Of a stretch of 18,419 nucleotides of DNA, positions 7,446-14,213 are shown piece by piece (the stretch's first letter is position 1; each line of letters begins with the position of its first letter). The translations under genes were made by a program, and so were the position numbers. The DNA comes from Actinomycetales bacterium (lineage in GTDB: Bacteria > Actinomycetota > Actinomycetes > Actinomycetales > Cellulomonadaceae). The DNA is taken from the NCBI GenBank assembly GCA_012514835.1, contig JAAYZM010000008.1, forward strand, positions 1-18,419, read 5' to 3'. The notes under the pieces are model-generated. The model was not told the DNA's origin. It saw only the letters and a program-made list of their open reading frames with translations, and did no database searches.

Positions 7446-8531
7446 TCAGACAAGGTCCTCGCGTCCCGCCTCGCGGGCGAGCCCGACCGCGTCCTTGACG
7501 GCCTGGGCGTGCGCCCGCGTCGTGACGAGCAGCGCGTCGGGGGTCTGCACCACCACGACGTCGTCGAGCCCCACCACCGCGACAGCCCGGTCTGCGCCCA
7601 GCACCAACGGTCGCTGCGCGTCGACGGCCAGCACGGGGGCGCCGTCGTCGGCCCCCGCCCCTTCTTCGACGAGGTGCTCCGCGAGCGCGTCGAAGTCCCC
7701 GAGGTCGTCCCACGCGAAGTCACCCGGGACGAGCGCGACGCCGCCCTGGGCGGCGACGGGCTCCGCGATCGCGTGGTCGATCGCGATGCGCTCGAGCCCC
7801 GGCCAGATCTCGGCGAGCGCCGCCGCGCGCCCCGGGGTGTCCCACGCGCGGGCGAGCTCGCGGACCCCGTCGTGGAGCGCGGGAAGCTGCTCCGAGAGGT
7901 GCCCGAGCAGGACCTCGGCGCGGGCCACGAAGATCCCCGCGTTCCACCGGTAGTCACCCGTCGCGAGGTAGCGAGAGGCCGTGTGCGCGTCGGGCTTCTC
8001 CGTGAAGCCGCGCGCGGCACGGGCGTCGGGGGCGCCCTCGAGGCCGAGCGTGCGGCCCGCGTGGATGTAGCCGAACGCCGTGGACGGCCCACGCGGCGTG
8101 ATCCCGATCGTCACGACGTGCCCGGCGCGCGCCGCCACGGCGGCCTGCTCGAGCGCACCCGCGAAGTCTCCCGAGATGACGTGGTCCGCCGCGAACGAGC
8201 CCACGAGCACGTCGCCATGGCGCTGCGCGAGCACCGCCGTCGCGAGGCCGATCGCCGCCATCGAGTCCCGCGGCGACGGCTCGGCCAGCACGTCCTGGGC
8301 GTCGAGCCCTGGTAGCTGCGCGCGGACCGCGTCGGCGTGCCGCTCCCCCGTGACCACGACGGTCCCGGCGACGAGCGGGTCGAGGCGGTCGACCGTCGCC
8401 TGGAGGAGCGAACGGCCCGTGCCGAGCAGGTCGAGGAGGAACTTGGGACGGCCGGCGCGCGAGAGCGGCCAGAGCCGCGTCCCGGCACCGCCCGCGGGGA
8501 CGATGGCATGAAGGTCTGTGATCCGGTTCAC
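7446..8531 (-). CDS. manC: Mannose-1-phosphate guanylyltransferase
   Basis: Makes GDP-mannose from mannose-1-phosphate and GTP, the mannosyl donor for glycans, lipoglycans and mannosylated lipids. At 361 residues it is the monofunctional form with no fused phosphomannose isomerase domain. Nucleotidyltransferase signature GGAGTRLWPLSR (14-25) followed by PKF (29-31) is the NTP-binding loop of this family; AFGYIHAG and FTEKPDA further along are the sugar-phosphate pocket motifs. The start is GTG at 8531, with no Shine-Dalgarno, but TACGCT lies exactly 6 bases upstream, fitting a leaderless transcript. It is divergent from sdhC across 86 bp and is followed after 35 bp by the amidohydrolase gene. 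Another sugar nucleotidyltransferase is unlikely given the motif. Confidence 0.93.
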   Translation of the reverse strand: MNRITDLHAIVPAGGAGTRLWPLSRAGRPKFLLDLLGTGRSLLQATVDRLDPLVAGTVVVTGERHADAVRAQLPGLDAQDVLAEPSPRDSMAAIGLATAVLAQRHGDVLVGSFAADHVISGDFAGALEQAAVAARAGHVVTIGITPRGPSTAFGYIHAGRTLGLEGAPDARAARGFTEKPDAHTASRYLATGDYRWNAGIFVARAEVLLGHLSEQLPALHDGVRELARAWDTPGRAAALAEIWPGLERIAIDHAIAEPVAAQGGVALVPGDFAWDDLGDFDALAEHLVEEGAGADDGAPVLAVDAQRPLVLGADRAVAVVGLDDVVVVQTPDALLVTTRAHAQAVKDAVGLAREAGREDLV

Positions 8532-8537
8532 GCCGCA

Positions 8538-8543
8538 AGCGTA
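8538..8543 (-). promoter_or_regulatory. Candidate -10 box of manC (leaderless)
   Basis: TACGCT on the minus strand, 6 bases before the manC GTG, so transcription would begin at or beside the start codon. TAGTGA, 18 bases upstream of it, is a weak -35-like hexamer. It overlaps one arm of the inverted repeat shared with the sdh promoter. Confidence 0.42.
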
Positions 8544-8568
8544 GTGAGCATGTGTGCAGGGTCACTAC
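8541..8568. promoter_or_regulatory. Perfect inverted repeat in the manC/sdhC divergent promoter region
   Basis: GTAGTGA at 8541-8547 and TCACTAC at 8562-8568 are exact inverted copies, centre to centre 21 bp, that is two helical turns apart on one face of the DNA. The arms overlap the candidate -10 boxes of both divergent genes. This is the arrangement expected for a dimeric repressor; the regulator is unknown. Confidence 0.45.
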
Positions 8569-8571
8569 AGT
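8566..8571 (+). promoter_or_regulatory. Candidate -10 box of the sdh operon
   Basis: TACAGT on the plus strand fits TANNNT, with a weak TAGTGA 18 bases upstream. It would give a leader of about 40 bases containing the GGAAGGAG ribosome site of sdhC. Confidence 0.35.
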
Positions 8572-8617
8572 GGTACGGAGGCGTCGGAGCCGTCCCCCCG
8601 ACGCGGGAAGGAGCCAC

Positions 8618-8998
8618 GTGGCCACCGCACCGGCCGGAACCCTGTACCGGGGCCGAGAAGGCATGTGGTCCTGGGTCGCCCACCGCGTGACCGGGATGCT
8701 CATCTTCGTGTTCCTGCTCGTGCACGTGCTCGACACGTCGCTCGTGCGGGTCTCTCCCGAGGCGTACAACGCCGTGATCGGCGCGTACAAGAACCCGATC
8801 ATGGGTCTCGCCGAGGCCGGGCTCGTCGCCGCGATCGTGTTCCATGCCTTCAACGGCATCCGCGTGATCCTCGTGGACTTCTGGTGGAACGGACCGCGCC
8901 GCCAGAAGCTCATGATGTGGATCGTGCTCGGCCTGACCTTCGTGCTCATGGCCGGCTTCCTGCCCCGCCACCTCGGCAACGTGTTCGGAGGCCACTGA
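8618..8998 (+). CDS. sdhC: Succinate dehydrogenase cytochrome b556 subunit
   Basis: Membrane anchor of complex II, 126 residues, three hydrophobic segments (about 25-43, 62-79, 98-116). The family motif SWVAHRVTG (18-26) near the first helix is the SdhC quinone-site signature, and H76 in FHAFNGIRVI is the likely haem b ligand. I chose the GTG at 8618 because GGAAGGAG precedes it by 4 bases and the protein then starts where family members do; the frame is open 22 codons further up but that segment is unlike SdhC and overlaps the promoter. It is the first gene of sdhCDAB; its stop overlaps the sdhD start by one base (TGATG). Confidence 0.94.
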   Translation: MATAPAGTLYRGREGMWSWVAHRVTGMLIFVFLLVHVLDTSLVRVSPEAYNAVIGAYKNPIMGLAEAGLVAAIVFHAFNGIRVILVDFWWNGPRRQKLMMWIVLGLTFVLMAGFLPRHLGNVFGGH

Positions 8999-9450
8999 TG
9001 ACCACGATCGACGCCCCCCGCTCCCCGCGCATGACGCGCACGACGCGCCGCACCACGCGCGGCAACGTCGAGATGGTCGGCTGGCTGTTCATGCGGATCT
9101 CCGGCGTGGTCCTCGTCGTGCTGATCTTCGGGCACCTCTTCGTGAACCTCGTCGCGGGCGAGGGCATCACGGGGATCAACTTCGGCTTCGTGGCCGGCAA
9201 GTGGGCAGACCTGCGCTGGCAGATCTGGGACCTGCTCATGCTGTGGCTCGCGATGATCCACGGCGCGAACGGCGTGCGCACGATCATCAACGACTACGCG
9301 GAGAAGGACTCGACGCGCCTCGTGCTCAAGGTCCTCCTCCTGACGGCCTTCGTCACGACGGTCGTGCTCGGCACCCTCGTCATCTTCACGTTCGACCCGT
9401 GCCCGGCCGGCTCGCCTGCCGACCTGCTGCCGTCGTTCTGCACCGCCTGA
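8998..9450 (+). CDS. sdhD: Succinate dehydrogenase hydrophobic membrane anchor subunit
   Basis: Second membrane anchor of complex II, 150 residues. Three hydrophobic segments (about 34-52, 74-90, 108-131). H46, H88 and the H-x3-G-x-R stretch (88-94) plus D99-Y100 correspond to the haem/quinone residues of SdhD, with Asp-Tyr matching the quinone-site pair known from E. coli. The first 22 residues are unusually rich in Arg and Thr; an internal ATG (Met12) is possible, but the one-base overlap with the sdhC stop supports the first ATG. The C-terminal tail has two cysteines (C135, C148) in a short exposed segment. sdhA follows after 21 bp. Confidence 0.93.
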   Translation: MTTIDAPRSPRMTRTTRRTTRGNVEMVGWLFMRISGVVLVVLIFGHLFVNLVAGEGITGINFGFVAGKWADLRWQIWDLLMLWLAMIHGANGVRTIINDYAEKDSTRLVLKVLLLTAFVTTVVLGTLVIFTFDPCPAGSPADLLPSFCTA

Positions 9451-9471
9451 ACGACCTCGCCAAGGAGAACA

Positions 9472-11235
9472 ATGCAGATCCACCAGTACGACGTCGTCAT
9501 CGTCGGCGCGGGCGGCGCCGGGATGCGCGCGGCGCTCGAGTCCTCCTCGCGCGTGCGCACGGCCGTCATCTCCAAGCTGTACCCGACGCGCTCCCACACG
9601 GGCGCGGCGCAGGGCGGCATGTGCGCGGCCCTCGCGAACGTCGAGGAGGACAACTGGGAGTGGCACACGTTCGACACGGTCAAGGGCGGGGACTACCTCG
9701 TGGACCAGGACGCGGCCGAGATCATGGCCAAGGAGGCCATCCAGGCCGTCATCGACCTCGAGCACATGGGTCTGCCGTTCAACCGCACCCCTGAGGGCAA
9801 GATCGACCAGCGGCGCTTCGGCGGCCACACCGCCGAGCACGGCAAGGCCCCGGTGCGCCGGGCCTGCTACGCGGCGGACCGCACGGGCCACATGATCCTG
9901 CAGACGCTCTACCAGCAGTGCGTCGCACGCGACGTCGAGTTCTTCAACGAGTTCTACGTGCTCGACGTCCTGCTCGACACGGACCTGCGGGACGGCACGG
10001 TCGCGGACGGCGAGGAGGTCGCCGTCTCCGGCGTCGTCGCGTACGACCTCGCGACGGGCGAGACCCACGTGTTCCAGGCCAAGTCCGTCGTGTTCGCGAC
10101 GGGCGGCGCGGGCCGCATCTTCAAGACCACCTCGAACGCCCACACCCTCACGGGTGACGGCATGGCCCTCGCCCTGCGCGCCGGGCTGCCGCTGGAGGAC
10201 ATGGAGTTCTTCCAGTTCCACCCCACGGGCCTCGCAGGCCTCGGCATCCTCCTCTCGGAGGCGGCTCGCGGCGAGGGCGCGATCCTGCGCAACTCCGAGG
10301 GTGAACGGTTCATGGAGCGCTACGCCCCCACCATCAAGGACCTCGCGCCGCGCGACATGGTCGCCCGCGCGATGGCCAACGAGGTGCGCGAGGGCCGCGG
10401 CTGCGGGCCCCACAAGGACTACGTGCTGCTCGACCTGACGCACCTCGAGCCCGCGCACATCGACGCGAAGCTCCCCGACATCACCGAGTTCGCGCGCACC
10501 TATCTGGGCGTCGAGCCGTACACCGAGCCCGTGCCCGTCTACCCCACCGCGCACTACGCGATGGGTGGCATCCCCACGGACATCGACGCGCGCGCGCTGC
10601 GCAACAACACCGACGTCGTCCACGGCCTCTTCGCCGCGGGCGAGACCGCGTGCGTGTCCGTGCACGGCGCCAACCGGCTCGGCACCAACTCGCTGCTCGA
10701 CATCAACGTGTTCGGCAAGCGCGCCGGGATCGCGGCCGCGGCCTACGCGGCGACCGCCGAGTTCGTCCCGCTGCCCGAGTCCCCCGCGGACGCCGTCGTC
10801 GAGCAGCTCGAGGCCATCCGGTCGCGCGCCTCGGGCGAGCGCGTCGCGGAGCTGCGCGCCGCGCTGCAGCAGACCATGGACGCGAACGCCCAGGTGTTCC
10901 GCACCAACGAGTCGCTCACGCAGGCCCTCGCCGACGTCAAGGCCCTCCAGGCCCGCTACGCCGACGTTCACGTCCAGGACAAGTCCCGCCAGTTCAACCT
11001 CGACCTCCTCGAGGCCGTCGAGCTCGGGTTCCTGCTCGACCTCGCCGAGGTCGTGGTCACCGGGGCGCTCGCCCGCGAGGAGTCGCGCGGCGGGCACTTC
11101 CGCGAGGACTTCCCGTCCCGCGACGACGAGAAGTTCATGCGCCACACGATGGCGTACCGCCACGGGGACACCGTGACGCTCGACTACAAGCCCGTGGTCG
11201 TGACCCGTTACGAGCCGATGGAGCGCAAGTACTGA
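9472..11235 (+). CDS. sdhA: Succinate dehydrogenase flavoprotein subunit
   Basis: Catalytic subunit of complex II: oxidises succinate to fumarate and passes electrons to SdhB; TCA cycle and respiratory chain, on the cytoplasmic face of the membrane. 587 residues. FAD dinucleotide fold GAGGAG (12-17), covalent-flavin motif SHTGAAQGG with His42, the GGHTAEHGKAPVRR stretch, active-site HPTG and PRDMVARAM regions, and the C-terminal HGANRLGTNSLLD motif are all present. The sequence closely resembles the Mycobacterium tuberculosis SdhA type (Rv3318) as recalled, for example in DNWEWHTFDTVKGGDYL. AAGGAG lies 4 bases before the ATG. Its stop overlaps the sdhB start by one base. Confidence 0.98.
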   Translation: MQIHQYDVVIVGAGGAGMRAALESSSRVRTAVISKLYPTRSHTGAAQGGMCAALANVEEDNWEWHTFDTVKGGDYLVDQDAAEIMAKEAIQAVIDLEHMGLPFNRTPEGKIDQRRFGGHTAEHGKAPVRRACYAADRTGHMILQTLYQQCVARDVEFFNEFYVLDVLLDTDLRDGTVADGEEVAVSGVVAYDLATGETHVFQAKSVVFATGGAGRIFKTTSNAHTLTGDGMALALRAGLPLEDMEFFQFHPTGLAGLGILLSEAARGEGAILRNSEGERFMERYAPTIKDLAPRDMVARAMANEVREGRGCGPHKDYVLLDLTHLEPAHIDAKLPDITEFARTYLGVEPYTEPVPVYPTAHYAMGGIPTDIDARALRNNTDVVHGLFAAGETACVSVHGANRLGTNSLLDINVFGKRAGIAAAAYAATAEFVPLPESPADAVVEQLEAIRSRASGERVAELRAALQQTMDANAQVFRTNESLTQALADVKALQARYADVHVQDKSRQFNLDLLEAVELGFLLDLAEVVVTGALAREESRGGHFREDFPSRDDEKFMRHTMAYRHGDTVTLDYKPVVVTRYEPMERKY

Positions 11236-11990
11236 TGACCGCCACCCTCTCCGAACCGGCCGCCGTGGGCGAGGTCCCCACGTTCGACGTCACGCTGCGC
11301 ATCCGTCGCTTCACGCCCGAGACTCACGGCGACGAGGCGTACTGGCAAGAGTTCACCATCCAGGCCCACGGCACCGACCGGCTCCTCGACGCCCTGCACA
11401 AGGCGAAGTGGGACGTCGACGGCTCGCTGAGCTTCCGTCGCTCGTGCGCGCACGGCGTGTGCGGCTCGGACGCGATGCGCATCAACGGCCGCAACCGGCT
11501 CGCGTGCAAGACGCTCCTGAAGGACCTCGACCCCGAGAAGCCCATCACCGTCGAGCCCATCAAGGGCCTGCCCGTGATCAAGGACCTCATCGTGGACATG
11601 GAGCCGTTCTTCGCGTCCTACCGCGAGATCATGCCGTTCCTCGTGAGTGAGTCCCAGAAGCCCACGAAGGAGCGACTGCAGTCCGCGGAACAGCGCGAGC
11701 GCTTCGACGACACCACGAAGTGCATCCTGTGCGCCGCGTGCACGTCCTCGTGCCCCGTGTTCTGGACGGACGGCCAGTACTTCGGCCCCGCCGCGATCGT
11801 CAACGCGCACCGCTTCATCTTCGACTCGCGCGACGACGCCGGCGCCCAGCGCCTCGAGATCCTCAACGACAAGGAAGGCGTGTGGCGCTGTCGCACGATC
11901 TTCAACTGCACCGAGGCGTGCCCTCGCGGCATCGAGGTCACCAAGGCGATCCAGGAGGTCAAGCGCGCCATGGTGACGCGGGCCTACTGA
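11235..11990 (+). CDS. sdhB: Succinate dehydrogenase iron-sulfur subunit
   Basis: Electron-transfer subunit of complex II, 251 residues. N-terminal ferredoxin domain: 2Fe-2S ligands C71, C76 and C91 with D79 in the position where E. coli SdhB also has Asp. C-terminal domain: C163, C166, C169 and C229 for the 4Fe-4S cluster and C173, C219 and C225 for the 3Fe-4S cluster, all in the canonical order. The start overlaps the sdhA stop by one base (TGATG), so the two are translationally coupled. It is the last gene of sdhCDAB and converges on the opposite-strand membrane-kinase gene with only 14 bp between stops. Confidence 0.98.
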   Translation: MTATLSEPAAVGEVPTFDVTLRIRRFTPETHGDEAYWQEFTIQAHGTDRLLDALHKAKWDVDGSLSFRRSCAHGVCGSDAMRINGRNRLACKTLLKDLDPEKPITVEPIKGLPVIKDLIVDMEPFFASYREIMPFLVSESQKPTKERLQSAEQRERFDDTTKCILCAACTSSCPVFWTDGQYFGPAAIVNAHRFIFDSRDDAGAQRLEILNDKEGVWRCRTIFNCTEACPRGIEVTKAIQEVKRAMVTRAY

Positions 11991-12004
11991 GAGACCGCGC
12001 GGGC

Positions 12005-13672
12005 CTAGCGGGCCTCTAGGAGCCGTGCGAGGAGCCCCGGGAGGCGCTCGTCCCGGTACGTGGCGAGCTGGTCGCGCGTGCGGGCGGGCTCGTCGACCTT
12101 GCGCAGGTTGAGCATGCCCTCGTCGCCCGCGTCCTGCGCGGCGGCGATGCGGTCGGTCGCGGCGGTCATACGGACCACGACGTGCTCGAGGAGCTCGCGC
12201 GCCGTGGGTGCCTCGAGCCGGGGGCCGCGGGAGGTGAGGCGACGCCACCACGAGGTCCGACGACGGCGGCCCACCCGACCGTCCTCCTGGGCGAGCCCCT
12301 CGGCGTAGCCCTCGAGCAGAACTCCCAGTCGCGCAAGGACCTCACCGTCGGGCCGCTCGGGGTAGAGCGGGAGGCCGCTCCACGCGAGGATCGCAAGGTC
12401 GTCGAGCGGCACCCCCGGGCCGGAGACGTCCCAGTCGATCACCCCGGTGAGCCGGTCACCGTCGAAGAGCATGTTGTAGATGGTCGAGTCGTGGTGGCAC
12501 ACGATCTCCCCGCTGCGCAGGTCCCGCTCGACGAACCGCCAGCGGCGCGTCCCCGGGGCGAAGCCCACGACGGCGCGATGGTAGCGACCCACCCACGCGG
12601 CGGCGGCCCGGAGCTGGCCCGGTGTCGTGGCCGTGAGGTCGACAGGGCTGCCCGGCAGGTACGTGAGGACCTCCCGCCCCTGGGCGTCGCGTCCGATCAC
12701 ACGGGGCACGCTGTCCAGCCCGGCGTGGCCCACGTGGTCGAGGAGGTCGTGCACGGCGGGCGTCCACGGGCCCGTGGGCCGGCGCACCGTGTCCCCGACC
12801 CGCACGGCCCCGCCCACGTTGCCCCCGGGCAGGGGGATCTCGACCTTGGGGTCCGCGACCCACGCGGTGACGAGCAGGGTCACCCGCGCCAGGAGGTTGA
12901 TCCAGACGAGGAGGGTCACGAGCACGGCGAAAGGCGCCAGGAGCGGGTTCGAGGAGCCCGAGGTCGCGACCACCCCCACCCCGAGGAAGCGCACGGCACC
13001 GAATATCGCGGCGACGGAGGCCGCCCCGATCAGGAGGTCCTTCCGGGGCGGCCTAGCCCCCGCCACGACGAGCACGACGAACGCGAACGTCGCACCGTCC
13101 ACGAGGAAGGACACGACGTAGCCCGCCGTCTGCGTGGCCCACTGACCGGCGAACGCCGTGAGCCGGGTGGCCCCGACGGTGGCGACGGTCGAGAGGGCGA
13201 GGGCCACCCCGAGACCGAGGAACCCGGCCCACGTGCGCACGAGCCCCGGCAGCTGGCGGCCCCGCGGGGTGGACGCGTCGAGCATGGCCCGCAGGCCCGC
13301 GCCGAGCGCGCCCATGAAGGCGCTCGCGCTCCACACGAAGACGCCCGCGGCGACGGCTCCCGCGACCCCGGACCCGGCGCTCAGCCGCAGCAAGTCGGGC
13401 TTGAGCAGGGCGTCGTCACCGACGATCCCCGGCAGCCAGCCGTCGATCGTCGCGAGGAACGCGTCCCGCAGCTCCACGTTCCCGCCGAGGAGAGCGAGCC
13501 CCACGGTGAAGGCGATCGTGAGGGCCGCGGCGATCGAGAAGAGTGCCGCGTAGGCGATCCCCCCGGACATGACGGCGCCGCCACGCTGCCCGAAGTGGAC
13601 GAGCGCCCGCGCCACGCGGGTCGCCCGGGCGCGCGCGACGAAGGCTTTCGCCTGCTCACGCCAGCGCCCCAC
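12005..13672 (-). CDS. YihY/BrkB-family membrane protein fused to an APH-fold phosphotransferase domain
   Basis: One uninterrupted frame of 555 residues joins two proteins that are usually separate. Residues about 20-272 are a YihY/BrkB (YhjD-like) envelope membrane domain: RGGAVMSGGIAYAALFSIAA opens it and about six hydrophobic segments follow, the last being FAVLVTLLVWINLLARVTLL. From about residue 276, LPGGNVGGAVRVGDTVRRP begins a phosphotransferase-enzyme-family domain with an intact Brenner motif H393-x-D395-x4-N400 and the metal-binding IDWD (412-415) with the following P-x-D-D-L-A. A basic, Trp-containing segment (466-482) could sit on the membrane. The start is uncertain: GTG 13672 lies 4 bases after the ligase stop, GTG 13696 would overlap it; neither has a strong ribosome site. 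Kinase substrate unknown; cytosolic location of the kinase is inferred. Confidence 0.82.
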   Translation of the reverse strand: MGRWREQAKAFVARARATRVARALVHFGQRGGAVMSGGIAYAALFSIAAALTIAFTVGLALLGGNVELRDAFLATIDGWLPGIVGDDALLKPDLLRLSAGSGVAGAVAAGVFVWSASAFMGALGAGLRAMLDASTPRGRQLPGLVRTWAGFLGLGVALALSTVATVGATRLTAFAGQWATQTAGYVVSFLVDGATFAFVVLVVAGARPPRKDLLIGAASVAAIFGAVRFLGVGVVATSGSSNPLLAPFAVLVTLLVWINLLARVTLLVTAWVADPKVEIPLPGGNVGGAVRVGDTVRRPTGPWTPAVHDLLDHVGHAGLDSVPRVIGRDAQGREVLTYLPGSPVDLTATTPGQLRAAAAWVGRYHRAVVGFAPGTRRWRFVERDLRSGEIVCHHDSTIYNMLFDGDRLTGVIDWDVSGPGVPLDDLAILAWSGLPLYPERPDGEVLARLGVLLEGYAEGLAQEDGRVGRRRRTSWWRRLTSRGPRLEAPTARELLEHVVVRMTAATDRIAAAQDAGDEGMLNLRKVDEPARTRDQLATYRDERLPGLLARLLEAR

Positions 13673-13676
13673 GGCT

Positions 13677-14213
13677 TCAACCCAGCCGGAACTCACGAGC
13701 GGGCCGCCACAGCCCGTCCTCGCCGTGGTCGTAGAGCGAGAAGGACGCCACCTCGAAGCTCGCGTCGAAGCGCTCGAGCCCCGCGAACGCCTCGTCGAGG
13801 GCAACCTCGTCGAGCTCGTGGGCCACGGTGACGTGCGGGTGGTAGTTGAACTCGCGCGGCTCGGCGAGCACGCCGGCGCGGACGTCCGCCTCGAGCCGCT
13901 CGCACTCCCCGATCCCCATGGCCACCTGGACGAACACGACAGGTGACACGGGCCGGAAGGTCCCCGTCCCGCGCAGGTGCATCGCAAAGGGCTCGTGACG
14001 GGACGCGACGGCTTCGAGGTGCGCCTCGACCTCGTCACGGGCGGCGGCGGCGCGCACCGTGGGTCCGAGCAGCGTCACGTGCGGCGGGATGAGCCGCGCG
14101 TACGGGTCACCGAAGGACTCGCGCGCAGCCTGCAGGGCAGCGCCGTAGGGCTCGGGGACGGCGATCGCGACCCCGAGCCGGACCTCGTCGTCCGCCTTGC
14201 CCGGCAACCTCAT
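13677..14213 (-). CDS. 2'-5' RNA ligase / cyclic phosphodiesterase family (2H phosphoesterase) protein
   Basis: 178-residue member of the 2H phosphoesterase superfamily. The two defining H-x-T motifs are present: PPHVTLLG with H45 and T47, and HPHVTVAHE with H127 and T129, spaced as expected for the two-fold active site. Family members act on 2'-5' linkages or cyclic phosphates in RNA or nucleotides; the actual substrate here cannot be told from sequence. Its ATG overlaps the trpS stop (ATGA at 14210-14213), so it is translated after trpS, and its stop is directly next to or overlapped by the start of the membrane-kinase gene. Length is usual for the family and the gene appears intact. Confidence 0.88.
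   Translation of the reverse strand: MRLPGKADDEVRLGVAIAVPEPYGAALQAARESFGDPYARLIPPHVTLLGPTVRAAAARDEVEAHLEAVASRHEPFAMHLRGTGTFRPVSPVVFVQVAMGIGECERLEADVRAGVLAEPREFNYHPHVTVAHELDEVALDEAFAGLERFDASFEVASFSLYDHGEDGLWRPAREFRLG

Noticed and set aside
7954..11163. Very long open minus-strand frame (1069 codons) opposite sdhCDA
   Set aside because: Low-complexity Arg/Glu/Val/Leu-rich translation, antisense to unmistakable complex II genes and crossing into manC in the wrong frame.
11991..12025. Bidirectional terminator between sdhB and the membrane-kinase gene
   Set aside because: Only 4-5 bp complementary segments (GGCC, CCTAG/CTAGG) and no T-run on either strand.
12005..12900. A separate phosphotransferase gene starting inside the fusion
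   Set aside because: The kinase domain starts at codons for V-E-I-P-L-P using GTC, not a start codon, and the nearest GTG codons are within the last membrane helix or inside the domain, without a ribosome-binding site. Not fully excluded.
13697..14038. Upstream in-frame extension of the membrane-kinase protein
   Set aside because: The extension is Ser/Arg/Thr-rich shadow sequence within the 2'-5' ligase gene; starts at 13696 or 13672 fit the membrane family better.
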